From Wuchereria bancrofti (taxonomy: Eukaryota; Nematoda; Chromadorea; Rhabditida; Onchocercidae): a stretch of DNA of 64,000 nucleotides. The translations under genes and the position numbers were made by a program. Location: the NCBI GenBank assembly GCA_005281725.1, contig SSBO01000012.1, positions 11,127,254 through 11,191,253 of the forward strand, given 5' to 3'. Below the pieces are notes generated by a model, which was given only the letters and a program-made list of their open reading frames with translations, did not search any database and was not told where the DNA came from. Positions within the stretch are counted from its first letter, which is position 1; the number at the start of each line of letters is the position of its first letter. Positions 34,640 to 46,300 of the stretch are shown here, piece by piece.

Positions 34640-35503
34640 TGCTGAGGTGAATTGTTTCTATATTGACTCCATATACTGTTTAGTTAGTTTTTTTTTTTTC
34701 AATACCTACTGCGTCCTCCTCCTTTTTTGAAATGGTTACTCGATTTAGTAATGCTTAGATTGTATTTTCGGAAACAGTCTTTTGCAGTCTAGGAAACGCT
34801 GTCTGTCTGTACACTTTGAGATTCGAAGATGAAAATACCAAATGAGTGACAAGAGAATTCAAGCCGAGAAGCGGAAAGATATAATTTGAAAATTTTCCGT
34901 TTGATTCAGTTCATATAAGCGGCAGTTTTTTATCTCGGCAAATAGGAGACAAATTAAACTGGTCTACACTCTGTCACAGTTGTTAATGCAAGGATTAATG
35001 TTCTAAAATGTACACGCCACAGTTTTATTCATTGTAGAATATTTGCTACCAGCTATTCAGGAACCATGAGGAAGCATGATTTCTAAGTTTTTTGCGTTGT
35101 AAAATAAAATATACATTCATTGCTCAGCATGTAAATTGTGAAGTACAGTATTGCTTTTGCTCTTCAATTCAATTAAATCTGTGTAAAAACTTCGCTCCCA
35201 AAACAAAACAAACAAATATTGTCGAAATGGAACAATATACAGAATATTTAACATTCAAACTTTATCACCGGGAACCCAACAACTACTGCAAAGTCCGAAA
35301 GATATTAAGATTCCATGGTACCACTGACTTTCCCATTCTGTAGCTTCTGTAATTTGCGTTGCGGAGATGCTGCAGTATGGTTCTGGAAGGGGAAAGGATT
35401 TATAATAGTGAAACTACGCAGTAGACTTTCTTATTTTGCACGTAGTCTTTAATACTGTCCACAAATAAAAATAAAGGGTTCAATTGTTGGAACTACTATT
35501 CAT
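34640..35503. other. Convergent intergenic region
   Basis: Between the 3' ends of NDUFB10 and the zinc-finger gene. AT-rich, with the 3' UTRs of both. No gene seen; a plus-strand frame at 35092 looks like chance. Confidence 0.6.
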
Positions 35504-38500
35504 TTATGGTAAATGTGGCTCTACCTTGAAAGAACTCCTCTTGCTACGCGCAAAGATCTCTTCGTCATCAGCTGAATTTTCCTCCTTGTTACCATCTTCA
35601 CTCCTAGAGTGTTTGAATCGAAATTGATCAATCTTTGAAATTAATCCAGGGAAACATTTACGCATCACATCGATCCAAGCATTTTGTAACATCTCACAAC
35701 TGAAGTAAGTTACATATCACTCTGTAACAAATAGCTGGGAGAGAAGTGTTTACAAAATCTCAAATACATCCTAAATTTCTGTGCTAGTACGAGTTTAGAC
35801 CCCACCAATTCAGTTGTTAGATTGTTGCTGTCCAATTTTGCTATTTTCGAGCGCAAAGCTGGCTACTCATTTAAGTTTTTCCGACTCCATAACTCACTTG
35901 TTATCAATAGGTTTTGCGCCAACATGAGGATGTTTAAGCGCCATATGAGTACGAACATGAGCTGCTTCACTACTAGTATATGAGCATTCTGAGCACTGAT
36001 ACTGTTTCAGATGATAATGTCGCTTAGCGTGATTCATTAATGAAGAAAGTGATCGGTAGTTCGGCATCATTTTTTGACAAAGCTGCAATAAATTTAACAA
36101 TTAAAAATGAAAAGACGTCAAGTCTTCTGAGTCACAAAAAAAATATGAGTATCCTATGCAAAGAGATGCGGACCTATGAAAATACTGCTAAACCATGCAA
36201 CTTCTCTTACAGAGTATAATAAAAAGGAAAAGTCTTAATAAATCTACAATCTTTCCTTACTTGTGTTGAAATTAAGTCAGACGGAAAATCCATACCTCAC
36301 ATCGAACGTGATTTCCGGTATCAGTATTAGCTTCACTTACTATAGACGTCATATATCCGCTAAAACTCAGAGGTGACAGACTATTTCGTTCCTCTTTTGG
36401 TGCCAAGCTTTGAAACTGTGTTAACATTTTGCTTTCTTCCTCATCAGCTGCAACTGAGATTTATCATTAACCATAACTTAAAATGATTGAACAAAGCAGC
36501 AACCAAATAAAACTTGGATATCACATAGGAGAATTTCGAGCAGGATGTATCACGCACGTACCTGGTGTATCCGGGAAATATTTATGAAGGAACATAACAA
36601 GACTGCTACCGGGCTCCAATACTTCAACGTTTACATCGGCCGCAATTTCCGAATGTTTTAATGTAATATGAAGACGTACTTTCCACTTCAAAATAAATGT
36701 AGTGAGTAAATTATAAATAATGTACCTAAGTATTTAGAAACAAAAAATTTGTACAGCGTTATAACTTGACAAAGAAAAAAGAAAATTTAGTATGTTTATC
36801 ATGAAAAAAAAAAATGAAAGACATTACTCAAAGATTACAGCACATTTTGAATCATGTGGAAATATCGGTCTTATTCTTTTTTAAGGGAAGATGAATTAAA
36901 ACCTCTACCTGATCCGCATTCTGATAGCCACATTCTTCGCAGCAATATGGTATGCATTCTGTTTTATGTACTTTATCGAGATGTTCAATAAGTGCTTCAG
37001 CATTAACCCGTTCACCGCATTCAATACAAGCATACGATAAATCATTCAGACCCGTTAACATTAAATCAGCCGAACGATCATTTTCTCCGTTTTTGAATGT
37101 TGAAAACTAGAAAGAAAAAAGAGAACCGTACTGTCGGATAAGATTTCATAATCAAAAAACTGCTGTCGTAAATTTAAGACGAGAATTTTCCACATTTCCT
37201 AAATGAAGTGAAACATTTCATTTCTTGTAACATGAAGAAACACCTTGGAATAACCCGGAAAACACTGATCCATCAGTAGATCCCACTGATTTTGCATCTC
37301 CGGCGTAAGTGCATCCAACGGCTGACTGACATGATCCTTATGATTATGCTGCATATGTAAGCGTACCTACAATTCATCAATACATTTTTGACTTCCTTTT
37401 CCTACAACATCATATATCTTTGCATCTGTAACTTGCTTATTGTTATCGAAAATACCTACCCCGCAGATGGAATAATCAGCAGATGGAATAATCTGCATTC
37501 TCAATTTTTATTCTGAAGTTAAAATATATTTCAAACATATATTTTGTAGGCGAAAAAAGTAGAGGAAAACTAACTTTGGCCATTTCATTATGAGTGTAAA
37601 TGCAATAAACACACTGGAACTGTTTAAGCGATGCATGCCGACGGACATGGTTAGTTAAATTTGATAGTCGACTGGACATAATTTTGTTCTGACATAACTG
37701 ACAAACAGCATACAATGACGGGTCATCATTAGCAATCACCCGTGATCCACGTGGTCGAGCAACAAACGGTATAGGTGATGGTATAGCGGTTGAAGTAGCC
37801 AAACCATGGATGGAATTAGAGCTGGACGGTGCAGGAGAAGGATGAGTGGTATGATCATCGGTAATAAGCAACTGGGAGCTGTTGTCATCCGAGGATATCA
37901 CTGAATCCTGTACGGCCACAGCGTTCGAGAAATGTGTAAGATCAGAAACAGGAGCCGCCGATGCATTAAGCACTGGGAGAAATGCATTTTCACGAATTTC
38001 ATTCACAAATGACACTTCCGGGAAACCATTGTTTAACTGGAAAGATTTAGAAGTCAGATCGTTAATTTGCAATCCTAAAAGGAAAGTATTAAGGCTAAAG
38101 TAGTGAACATATTTCTCAGGATAACCGGTAACTCATGCAGTGTAAGTAATGAAAAACATGAAACGATTTTTGACTTCATACATTTAAAGATTAGAATGTA
38201 GTCCGTTCCCGTCTACTTCATGTTTACTTCCATACTTAATACTTTCACATTTACTGCGTAATAAACTGACAGCAGTTGCTTTCTTCTTCTCCCCTCCCGA
38301 TATTCCAAATTCCGAAACACTGTAACAATATACGAGCGAGCTGAACAAGAATTCCAGTCCCAAATTCAAATGAAGAGAACCGCCAGGACCATTTGGGGTT
38401 GGTCACATCCCTAACAAAATCGAAATATCTAACTTCGACTCTGTTCTGTAATCAGCGGCTTCTGGAGTGAATAAAAACAACGATTTTTATAACAGAAATG

Positions 38501-39027
38501 GGAAAAATTAGAAGAGAAAAGATACAAAAGATTTCCTAAAGCAAAAAATTCCACTTACATAAAGGGAAGACTTCAAATCAAGGAGCAAAAGTTGGAATTA
38601 ATCAGAAATTAAAACAGAATTTTTAGAAGGATCCTTGGAAAAGGAGATAGAAAATGGGATATGAAGAGATTGGATCATACCGGAACTTCTTAGAAGTCAT
38701 AACCCTTTCGCAAGAAATTGAATCCAACAAGGAGAAGAGAGACGAAGATCTTCAAAACACCAAATTGTACAAAATCCTGAAGATAGAATAAACCCAGAAA
38801 GGAATGAAGCAGCGAAAGACGCAATATGTGTTTCGTTTCTTCTAACGCATACGAAAAATAAACAGCTTTAAGAAACTTTTTGCGGAAAAAATTACCAGTA
38901 AACTGAAAAGTTTGATGATATCGCCACCTTCGGGGATTCGTACAATAGCAAAATTAGGTAATCCAAGGATATCGTTAGCAGTGGTCAAGGGTTTTTGATG
39001 ACCAGCGGACGACTGTAATGCTGCCAT
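35504..39027 (-). CDS. C2H2 zinc-finger protein with three repeated modules
   Basis: Predicted nuclear zinc-finger protein, not assigned to a named gene. Exons in phase: 38074-37575, 37366-37244, 37106-36909, 36685-36562, 36453-36296, 36082-35898 and 35699-35504, about 494 residues. A first exon beginning at 39027 (MAALQSSAGHQK) fits by phase if its donor is at 38928 (GAAG/GTGGCG), but that donor is weak. Three modules recur: CQLCQNK-SRLSNLTNHVRRH then FQCVYCIYTHNEMAKVRLHM; CIECGERV then CCEECGYQNADQWKVRLHI; and CELCQKMMPNYRSLSSLMNH then YQCSECSYTSSEAAHVRTHM. Each continues into H..H/KH and, about 30 residues on, a conserved segment W..LMDQCFPG, FLHKYFPD or WIDVMRKCFPG. Long Ser/Pro-rich and acidic linkers lie outside. 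The Cys2 pair of the third module is split by an intron. Confidence 0.8.
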
Positions 39028-39454
39028 CTACAGGTATCCTGTTGTTCTGTGTGAGGATAACAACAGCGCAGGTATGTTATTGTTGTATTGCAGTAGCGTG
39101 TTAATGCCTGCTTGCCTGCGTGCGTACGTTAGAAAGGAAAGAGCAGGGGGAAGGGATGGGGAATGCGGACGGATGCGGGTTGCTCTCACCTCTATTTGTG
39201 GGGGGTAACATTCTGTCCCCCTATTCTACTCTGTAGCTGTATTCCTGCATGCAGTCCCCATCCTTCCCATTGCGCTGCACTTCTCGATTTCATCAAGCGC
39301 AAATCGATGGCCGAAGCAAGTTGCTAGACTGCTATTGCCACTGCTACATGCACTCACAACTGCAGCAGCAACACCAGCACTACTTGGGCACCAAAGGGCG
39401 CGTGCAATGCCCTGCCTGCGCAACCTGCACAATCGGCCCACCCTGTTCGGATCC

Positions 39455-39830
39455 TTTGTATGTCTCTGTGCATGCATGCATGTGTGTATGTCTGTGCATG
39501 TGTGTGCCTGCCCATACTATTGTTGATTACAGCTCATGTTTTTTCCCAGTGGTTACTGCTCACAATCCAAAAGTGGCCATATACTGAGATTAGGCATACT
39601 CCTACTTATACACACACAGACATGCCCACAATCAAGCATACTCGCAAACGCATGTACATTAGCCACTTGCTCACTAAGCACGCATGTGTACCAACACATG
39701 CATATAACACCTACATGTGGGCGCGCATCTACATATAACATAGATGCACAGCGAACGTGCATGTGGACATACACAGCTATATGTGTGTATATGTTCACAC
39801 ACATGTACATGCATGCATGTGGAGATGAAG
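39455..39830. repeat. TG/CA and CATG-rich low-complexity DNA
   Basis: Alternating TGTG, CACA, GCATG and ACATG units over about 370 bp. Frames through it give Cys/His/Val-rich nonsense, so I do not call it coding. Confidence 0.8.
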
Positions 39831-40540
39831 GCTAGGAATATGTACACAAGATAAGTGAGACTAGACTAGCGTTTCTGTGTATTATTAGAGATCCGGGTAA
39901 GACAGTGGATTGCTGGCATGTCTTGGGAAGTTCACGAAACTAACAGCTGTTTGTTGTAATCATCGATGACCTGTGAACCAATAATAGGTGGCAACAAACG
40001 AGTAAACATTTAGAGTATTTCCGGACAGCAGCAATATACGATTTTCCTATGTTGTAGTAGTCATGGAATACGCAAGCAACACTCTGCTACTGTCTCTTTG
40101 TTCTAAGATATGGACATATTCGCACTTCGTCTCATCTGGGAATTATTTGAACGAACTGCATGGACTGCACAGTAAATTATTGCAGCAGATGTCGTAGACT
40201 TCGGGGAACATATCCGTTGTTCCTCAAATCAGGGAATCTAAACCGTGCACGTTGCACAGCACAAGTGGAATGGGTCGGTAAGTTTCCGTATCTTTCATTT
40301 TTTCAAGGGGAAATTATGTAAGGTATCGATCGATTGATGTATAAAATTCTCGATCATTTTCCAATGAACGAAAAGATTAGATTCATGACGATGTTGTGCA
40401 TGTCCTCTCTACAGCTCACTTTCCTTGTCACATAATGAAAGCTAAAATCCCGTACAGATATGGAAAATTCGAAACTTTTCTTCAGCATATTCAAACGATC
40501 ATTGTCTTTCCTCCTGATGATGCTAAAGTAAACTTCAAAT

Positions 40541-40593
40541 TCTTGATCAGTAAATTCAAATATTAAATCTTGATCAGTAAGCAAATTCAAATA
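40541..40593. repeat. Short direct repeat
   Basis: tcttgatcagtaaattcaaa and a second copy with a 4-nt insertion (tcttgatcagtaagcaaatt) stand about 27 nt apart. Confidence 0.8.
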
Positions 40594-40941
40594 GGCTGCT
40601 TGCACCACACATCAGTGGACAGTCCCTTATTCCTTTCCCCCCCTCCTCTCAAATTTGTTTTCAGGTTCTTCAACAATATACTTCTTTAGGTCCACATATC
40701 TATCGTAAGCAACAAATATTGCATCCATCACGCTCACGACATAATTCCCCAACATCATTTTATACCTCTAACATAAGGAATTTGCGAAACCACGCTTTCC
40801 CTTCCATTACACTCCTTTTGTGCTGCTGTCGGACCGGAGGGAAACCAAAGTTATAAGAATATTCGTTTTAAGGGACCGAAGTGCCCCAAAGTTACGAATG
40901 TTTTAGTTATTTTTTACGTGAGCTGATCAAAGAGATCCGAA

Positions 40942-40972
40942 CCAGAAAACACCACTCCAGAAAACACCACTC
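40942..40972. repeat. Two tandem copies of a 15-bp unit
   Basis: The unit ccagaaaacaccact occurs twice in tandem without mismatch. Confidence 0.85.
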
Positions 40973-43328
40973 CGATTAATCAGCAAAAGATTTAATTATT
41001 GTTTGACACGAAATTTATCCAGAAATTACATTGTTTAAAAAAGCAATTACTGAGGAATGAAATATAACACAATGTGTAATAAATAACAGGCCTGAGCGTG
41101 GCTAACCGAATATTTATTCTCAGAAGCCCGGTTATACTGGTTACTGTAGTTGCATAGGATATCAATAACAACGATGGATTTTCTCCCCATCAGAAACCAC
41201 ACATGGTCTTGCCACAATTTTACCTGACATTTGGTAAACAACCATTGGCTCATATTATCACGGTTGAGAGTAGGGGTAACACAAGTACATCGAGTAACCA
41301 AGAGATACAAGGGAAACTGGGTTCTTATGATCACTAGACTTTTACCAAAACAAAAAGAGGCTTGCATCAGATGTAATAATATGCAAGCATATGCGTCGGG
41401 AAATGCAAAATTAAACAGAACGAATGGAGATTGTTAGGTGAACTAAATTCCTGATACTAGAAACTACTCTTTCTTACGGGAGACCTCAAAAGGATAATGC
41501 CATGTCGTGGAAATAATGAAAAGATTAGCTGCTACCACTTACAATGTTTTAAAGGGAAATTTTAACCAACTATCACGAAATTTTCCTTTGAAATTACGGT
41601 CAGATTCAGTGGAAATGAAAATTTTTTCAAAGCCTGTCAAATTTCAAAATAAAAAGGCATGGGAAACCTGGGACACGATATCACATCTACAGTTACTTCA
41701 AAACACACTTTCGCATATTACATTAAAAAAATTATTACAATACTGCGCATATATATATTAAGACACTGCATGACTCCCACTTATGGTAACACTAATCGAG
41801 TAGAAACAGTGTAACTCGTTTCCGTTTCGTACGACTCCACAGTGTGCGTTTGCCTTACGCAAATTTTGAAAAGAACACCAGATCCTAATAAACATACAAT
41901 AACATCAAACACGAAGATAAATAATTAAAACTTGTAGATAACTCTAAATCGAACCTGTACAGTTTTTTAAATAATGATTCGGCATAATGAAAAATGTTAC
42001 TAGTAAAGTCAAATTTGACAAACGAAATCATTCATGAAAGAACAGTGAATAATGAAAAATACAAGGCAACTCTCTTGATGATGTAGTTAGTGCAGCTGTC
42101 CGGATAAATGCAGTTTAAAAAGTATTCAAAAGCATAAAAGGAAAGTACCAAATGCACAGATCCAAACCTATTAGTCCTGTTAACATAAGCAAACGACTAG
42201 CCGTAATTTTATCCAAAATTCCATGGCTAGAATATAAATACTCCCTTCATTTCAATCCACAATTTATATTAATTTTAATTAATTCCAATCTCCCTGAAAA
42301 TTTCAATCATATGTGGACTTCCGAAATAAATTTCCAGCTGCAAGGCAAATTAAATCGAAACACCACTGATAAGTAGGGTATCGTCAATTATAAAACTGAG
42401 AGAGAATGAATTTAAAAAAAAAAAAAAACTTTTTGAACACAAAAATGAAAAAAACAAAACAATATTACGGACAATGCTATACTAACAGAAATCTTTGGCA
42501 CAGCAAACGGAGCAACGAGAAATATGTGGTGTAAAAAATCGTGATATACAAATGTCCTGTAGCAGCAGCAGTAAACATGCAATCACAGCTAATAATTATG
42601 GCACATAATAGGGACCACCGGCTTTGAAGACAGAAACGAGGACAATTCTGAATTGGATACGTTTTAATGCATACTTCTTAGCCACCTGTACCAGTTAACG
42701 GATTTTTGAGTAAGAAAAAGATTTAAAGAGTTATTCGACAAAGCTCATACACAGTCGTTTGCAATGTTGTGGCCTCTGTAATAGATCCATCTGGTCATAT
42801 TCTGATGGTTTTCCTTGTTAAAGAGCGTTAAAAACAAAGTTAATAAAAATCTCTAACTGCTTACTACGACGTGTTCCCTCATACATAAACACATATTTCA
42901 CGTAATCACATATGGTATTTATAAACTAACAAACCCATCGCAAGCAAACACGCCCATTACGGTAGTTCACGTATGTATTTCATATTTGCATCATTCATCG
43001 AAACAAATACAAAAATTTTAATTAATCTTTCAAAGTTATGGGACACTTATGAGGCACTGAAACCCCACATTCGATTACGCTACACATCAATTAAATAAAA
43101 ATGAAAATATTTCAACACCTGACAGGGTCAATTTACATCTAGCGGAAGCGACTAGCTAATGGAATAAAGATAAGAGTACATGTTATACATATAATGTAGT
43201 ATAAAAATACAAAAAAGCACCAAACGGAATGAGCAATTTGTTGAATGTAAAGCTACGGCAAGAATCAAACCAGTTTTACGGAGATAAACTGGAAGATATT
43301 AGAACCATCTCTCTTTTGAAGTAATACT

Positions 43329-46300
43329 TCACTGGGTTGAATTAATTCCACTGGTATCCATATCCGGTGATGGTGAAGGTAACATCATATCCAGCCAATC
43401 CATACCAATGCTCTGAAACTATAGTCTGATTAGAGAACTGATCGAATGAAGTAATAAAACGACAAATACATCTCTAAGAAATGTATCCGCAATGCTGTGA
43501 AAAAAATCCGAAATCTCACCTGATCCACGACTTGGTTGTGATCAAAGGAAACAATTAATGGATCATTGTGGTTTAAACTTGATGTCTGCTCATCTAGATT
43601 ATCCACTTTCTCATTATGAACATTCGGCTAAAATAAAAGTCTTTATCAGAAGTATAACAATATGACAATTATTCACACTACTATTTTTCTCAAAAAACAG
43701 TGGGAATTCAAAGGCATACTAATTTACATTTACAGTCAAAGACTGACAAAAAGAATTAAAAAATCACACTGTTAACTGTGGATTGCTCAGCAGCTTTTGA
43801 ACAAACCGATGTTGCTGGTATTGCACAGTCATGCCGGAACCAATCATCACCAAGCAGTGTTGCCAGCTCATCTGATCCATAAACTCCTGTACCAAAATCG
43901 AGATTATCTGATTTCAAGTCATTAGCTCCTGCTAAAAAGAAAATTAATTTACAAGTTATAAATAATATCACTACTTTCAGATTTGAAAAAGTGAAATTAA
44001 AAAAGTACAGGAATGGACATCAGTTGAAAATCTCAACTCTATTACTAATGACATTTAAATTGAAAACTGTAAACATCTTAATTTTTCTCCCTGGCTTATT
44101 CAGCATGCAAACGTCACTGTTTTAAAAAACAATTCGGTACAGAACAAATAATCAAGCAGAACCTTGGTCATCACGCAGAACATCCATTAGATCATCGAAA
44201 GCCTGGTTTTTCGAATACTGGAAAGTTTGTGACACATCAACAGCTCCTTCTTCGAATACTTCGACCTGCTCTTCAAAATGATCACCGGTCATACCATTCT
44301 GTTTCGTACTGTAAGATATCGAAGTTTGCGGAGTTTTTGCCTGGAAAGAAATCAAAAAGAATAAAAGAGGTGTACTCATTATTAGCACAATTTCCAACAA
44401 AATAAACCGAAGGCCAACATCAACTGGATATCCTGCTTTACCTGTTTTTATGCAACTTTTCTTATTCATCTCTTTGACAACTCTTAATATAACAAGAACA
44501 GGAAATTTTTGATAAGCTTTAAAGCTTTAAAAATTATTGGACGAGAATTATGATATTGCTGGTAAGTAATCTTACGACGTAAGGTTGTATAAGCTGGTCA
44601 CAACTTGGCAAAGCGGTAGGATTGCTGCCACCATTGCCTTCATTTCGACAACTACCGCTTTCTTGTTGCCGAAGAGAGCTGAATGTCACTTTCTGGATTT
44701 GGAATTCTTCGGGAAAACAAGACGGCGAAGATACCACGTTTGTTTTTGACCGTTTTTCAGCATCACTTTCCATCAAAGCTTTCGAGGCATTCTCTAATAC
44801 CTGCTTGAAAATCTCCTCCATATCCACACTACCAGATATTTTCTCCTGTGAATCTGCATTATCAGTCCTTGTTCTGAAGGAAGAACAAAAAGGAATTATC
44901 AGACAACAGAACATCCCCACAAGTCGTTACCATATAGTAAAACTTTTCTGGATCAGAAACATCCAACAATTACTTCCTTTTACAAAATTAAGATTTTTAA
45001 GAAAAAAATAAAATAAAATAAAAGCACGAATAAGTACATCCTGTCAGGCACATTTTTATGAAAGATTTCTTCACAAATTAGTAACCCACTACACTTTATT
45101 GATGCTACAAAAGCAAAGAATGTTTGAGGACTCGCCTGTTAATATTATTCTTTTTCCGACTTTTAGGTTTTGGATAAGGTGTGCTTGTTGGTACATAACG
45201 CTGTAGTTCATCTTCACTGATAACAATGACACTGGCTTTCTGCTGTGAAGTATTTTGAATTGATTCCGTTGCTATATCTGCCAAAGAACCACACTGATGT
45301 TGTGAAGTAGCGACTGTTACTGGTTCAAGGGTATTCGAATCTACTTTTACACTGTGTTGTACTTCCGTTTCACAACTCTGATCCTCACTGACTTGTGACG
45401 CTGCAGCCACCACAGCCTGAAAATACTTCAATCCTAACATTATAAAGCAAAAAAATATATTATATATGAATCGAATATAATAACATACACTATTACATTA
45501 GAAACATTATTTATCATTTAAAATTATCTACAGGAGAAAAATGGTAATAAAGATGCTCAAAAGAGAAGGAAGAAGATGATCGCATTGTTTTAGCACATAG
45601 TGAAGGACATTAATGCAGTTGTAAAAAAAAAAAAAAAAAACATAAAACATACGTGACTTCTTTCAAGCTGATAACGCCTCAGTAACTGAACAATAAGAAG
45701 TGCAGTACGTGCATCTTGCTTGATCAAACGTACGATATCTTGAACTGCTTGTTCAACATGCAGTTCTTCCTGCAGTTTCTCTTCTGTTGAAGCCAAATTT
45801 TGCTGTTCTGTTATTTGAGCCTGAAAATAATCTACATGAAAAAAAACTGGCACATCAACTTTATTTTAAGCTGAAAATACAGTAGAAAGAGAGAGAGTGA
45901 TAGTCACCAAGAATGTATCATACCGTGCGAAATAAACAAGGATTTTGATTTCATGATGAGTTCAAACTTTTTTTCAAACCTCATGTAAATAGTTTAATCC
46001 AAGAAAGCATATAAGCAACTTGCAAAAACATAAAAGCATCTTGTCGAAGACTAAATTTCGAAAAGTCTGGTAGGAAACAAACTAGCCTGCATCTGCTGTT
46101 GCTGAAGTTTATGTTGCAAGAAAAGTTGTATGTGGAATTTATTCAAGTGTTTGATATCTAACTGATTAAGCCACATATCTGCTTCAGACTGCTGCTGATT
46201 TCCTTCTAATTGGGCGTCTTCCTGTCTTTTTGCTTGCTGAAAACATTACTCATGTTATTAATTCATATTAACAAAAAAAGAAAAGTTAAATGAAAGTTGC

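Larger units (their letters stand above)
39028..43328. other. Intergenic region upstream of the zinc-finger gene and 3' of the MRTF gene
   Basis: About 4.3 kb. It starts with a GC-richer patch (about 39060-39480), then TG/CA-rich low-complexity DNA (39455-39830). Small tandem duplications occur at 40541-40593 and 40942-40972. Open frames are short and without family resemblance. It should contain the zinc-finger promoter and the MRTF 3' UTR. Confidence 0.55.

Noticed and set aside
38184..38369. Minus-strand frame upstream of the zinc-finger second exon
   Set aside because: No acceptor or donor links it in phase to the zinc-finger exons, and it ends at a stop codon inside the presumed intron.
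39249..39835. Plus-strand Cys/His-rich frames that look like small secreted peptides
   Set aside because: They are translations of TG/CA low-complexity repeat, present in several frames at once, with no signal peptide or cysteine spacing of a known family.
40354..40608. Minus-strand frame of 84 codons (contains an acidic EFTDQEFEVYF-like stretch)
   Set aside because: It begins at GTG, spans a short direct repeat and has no homologue I recognise.
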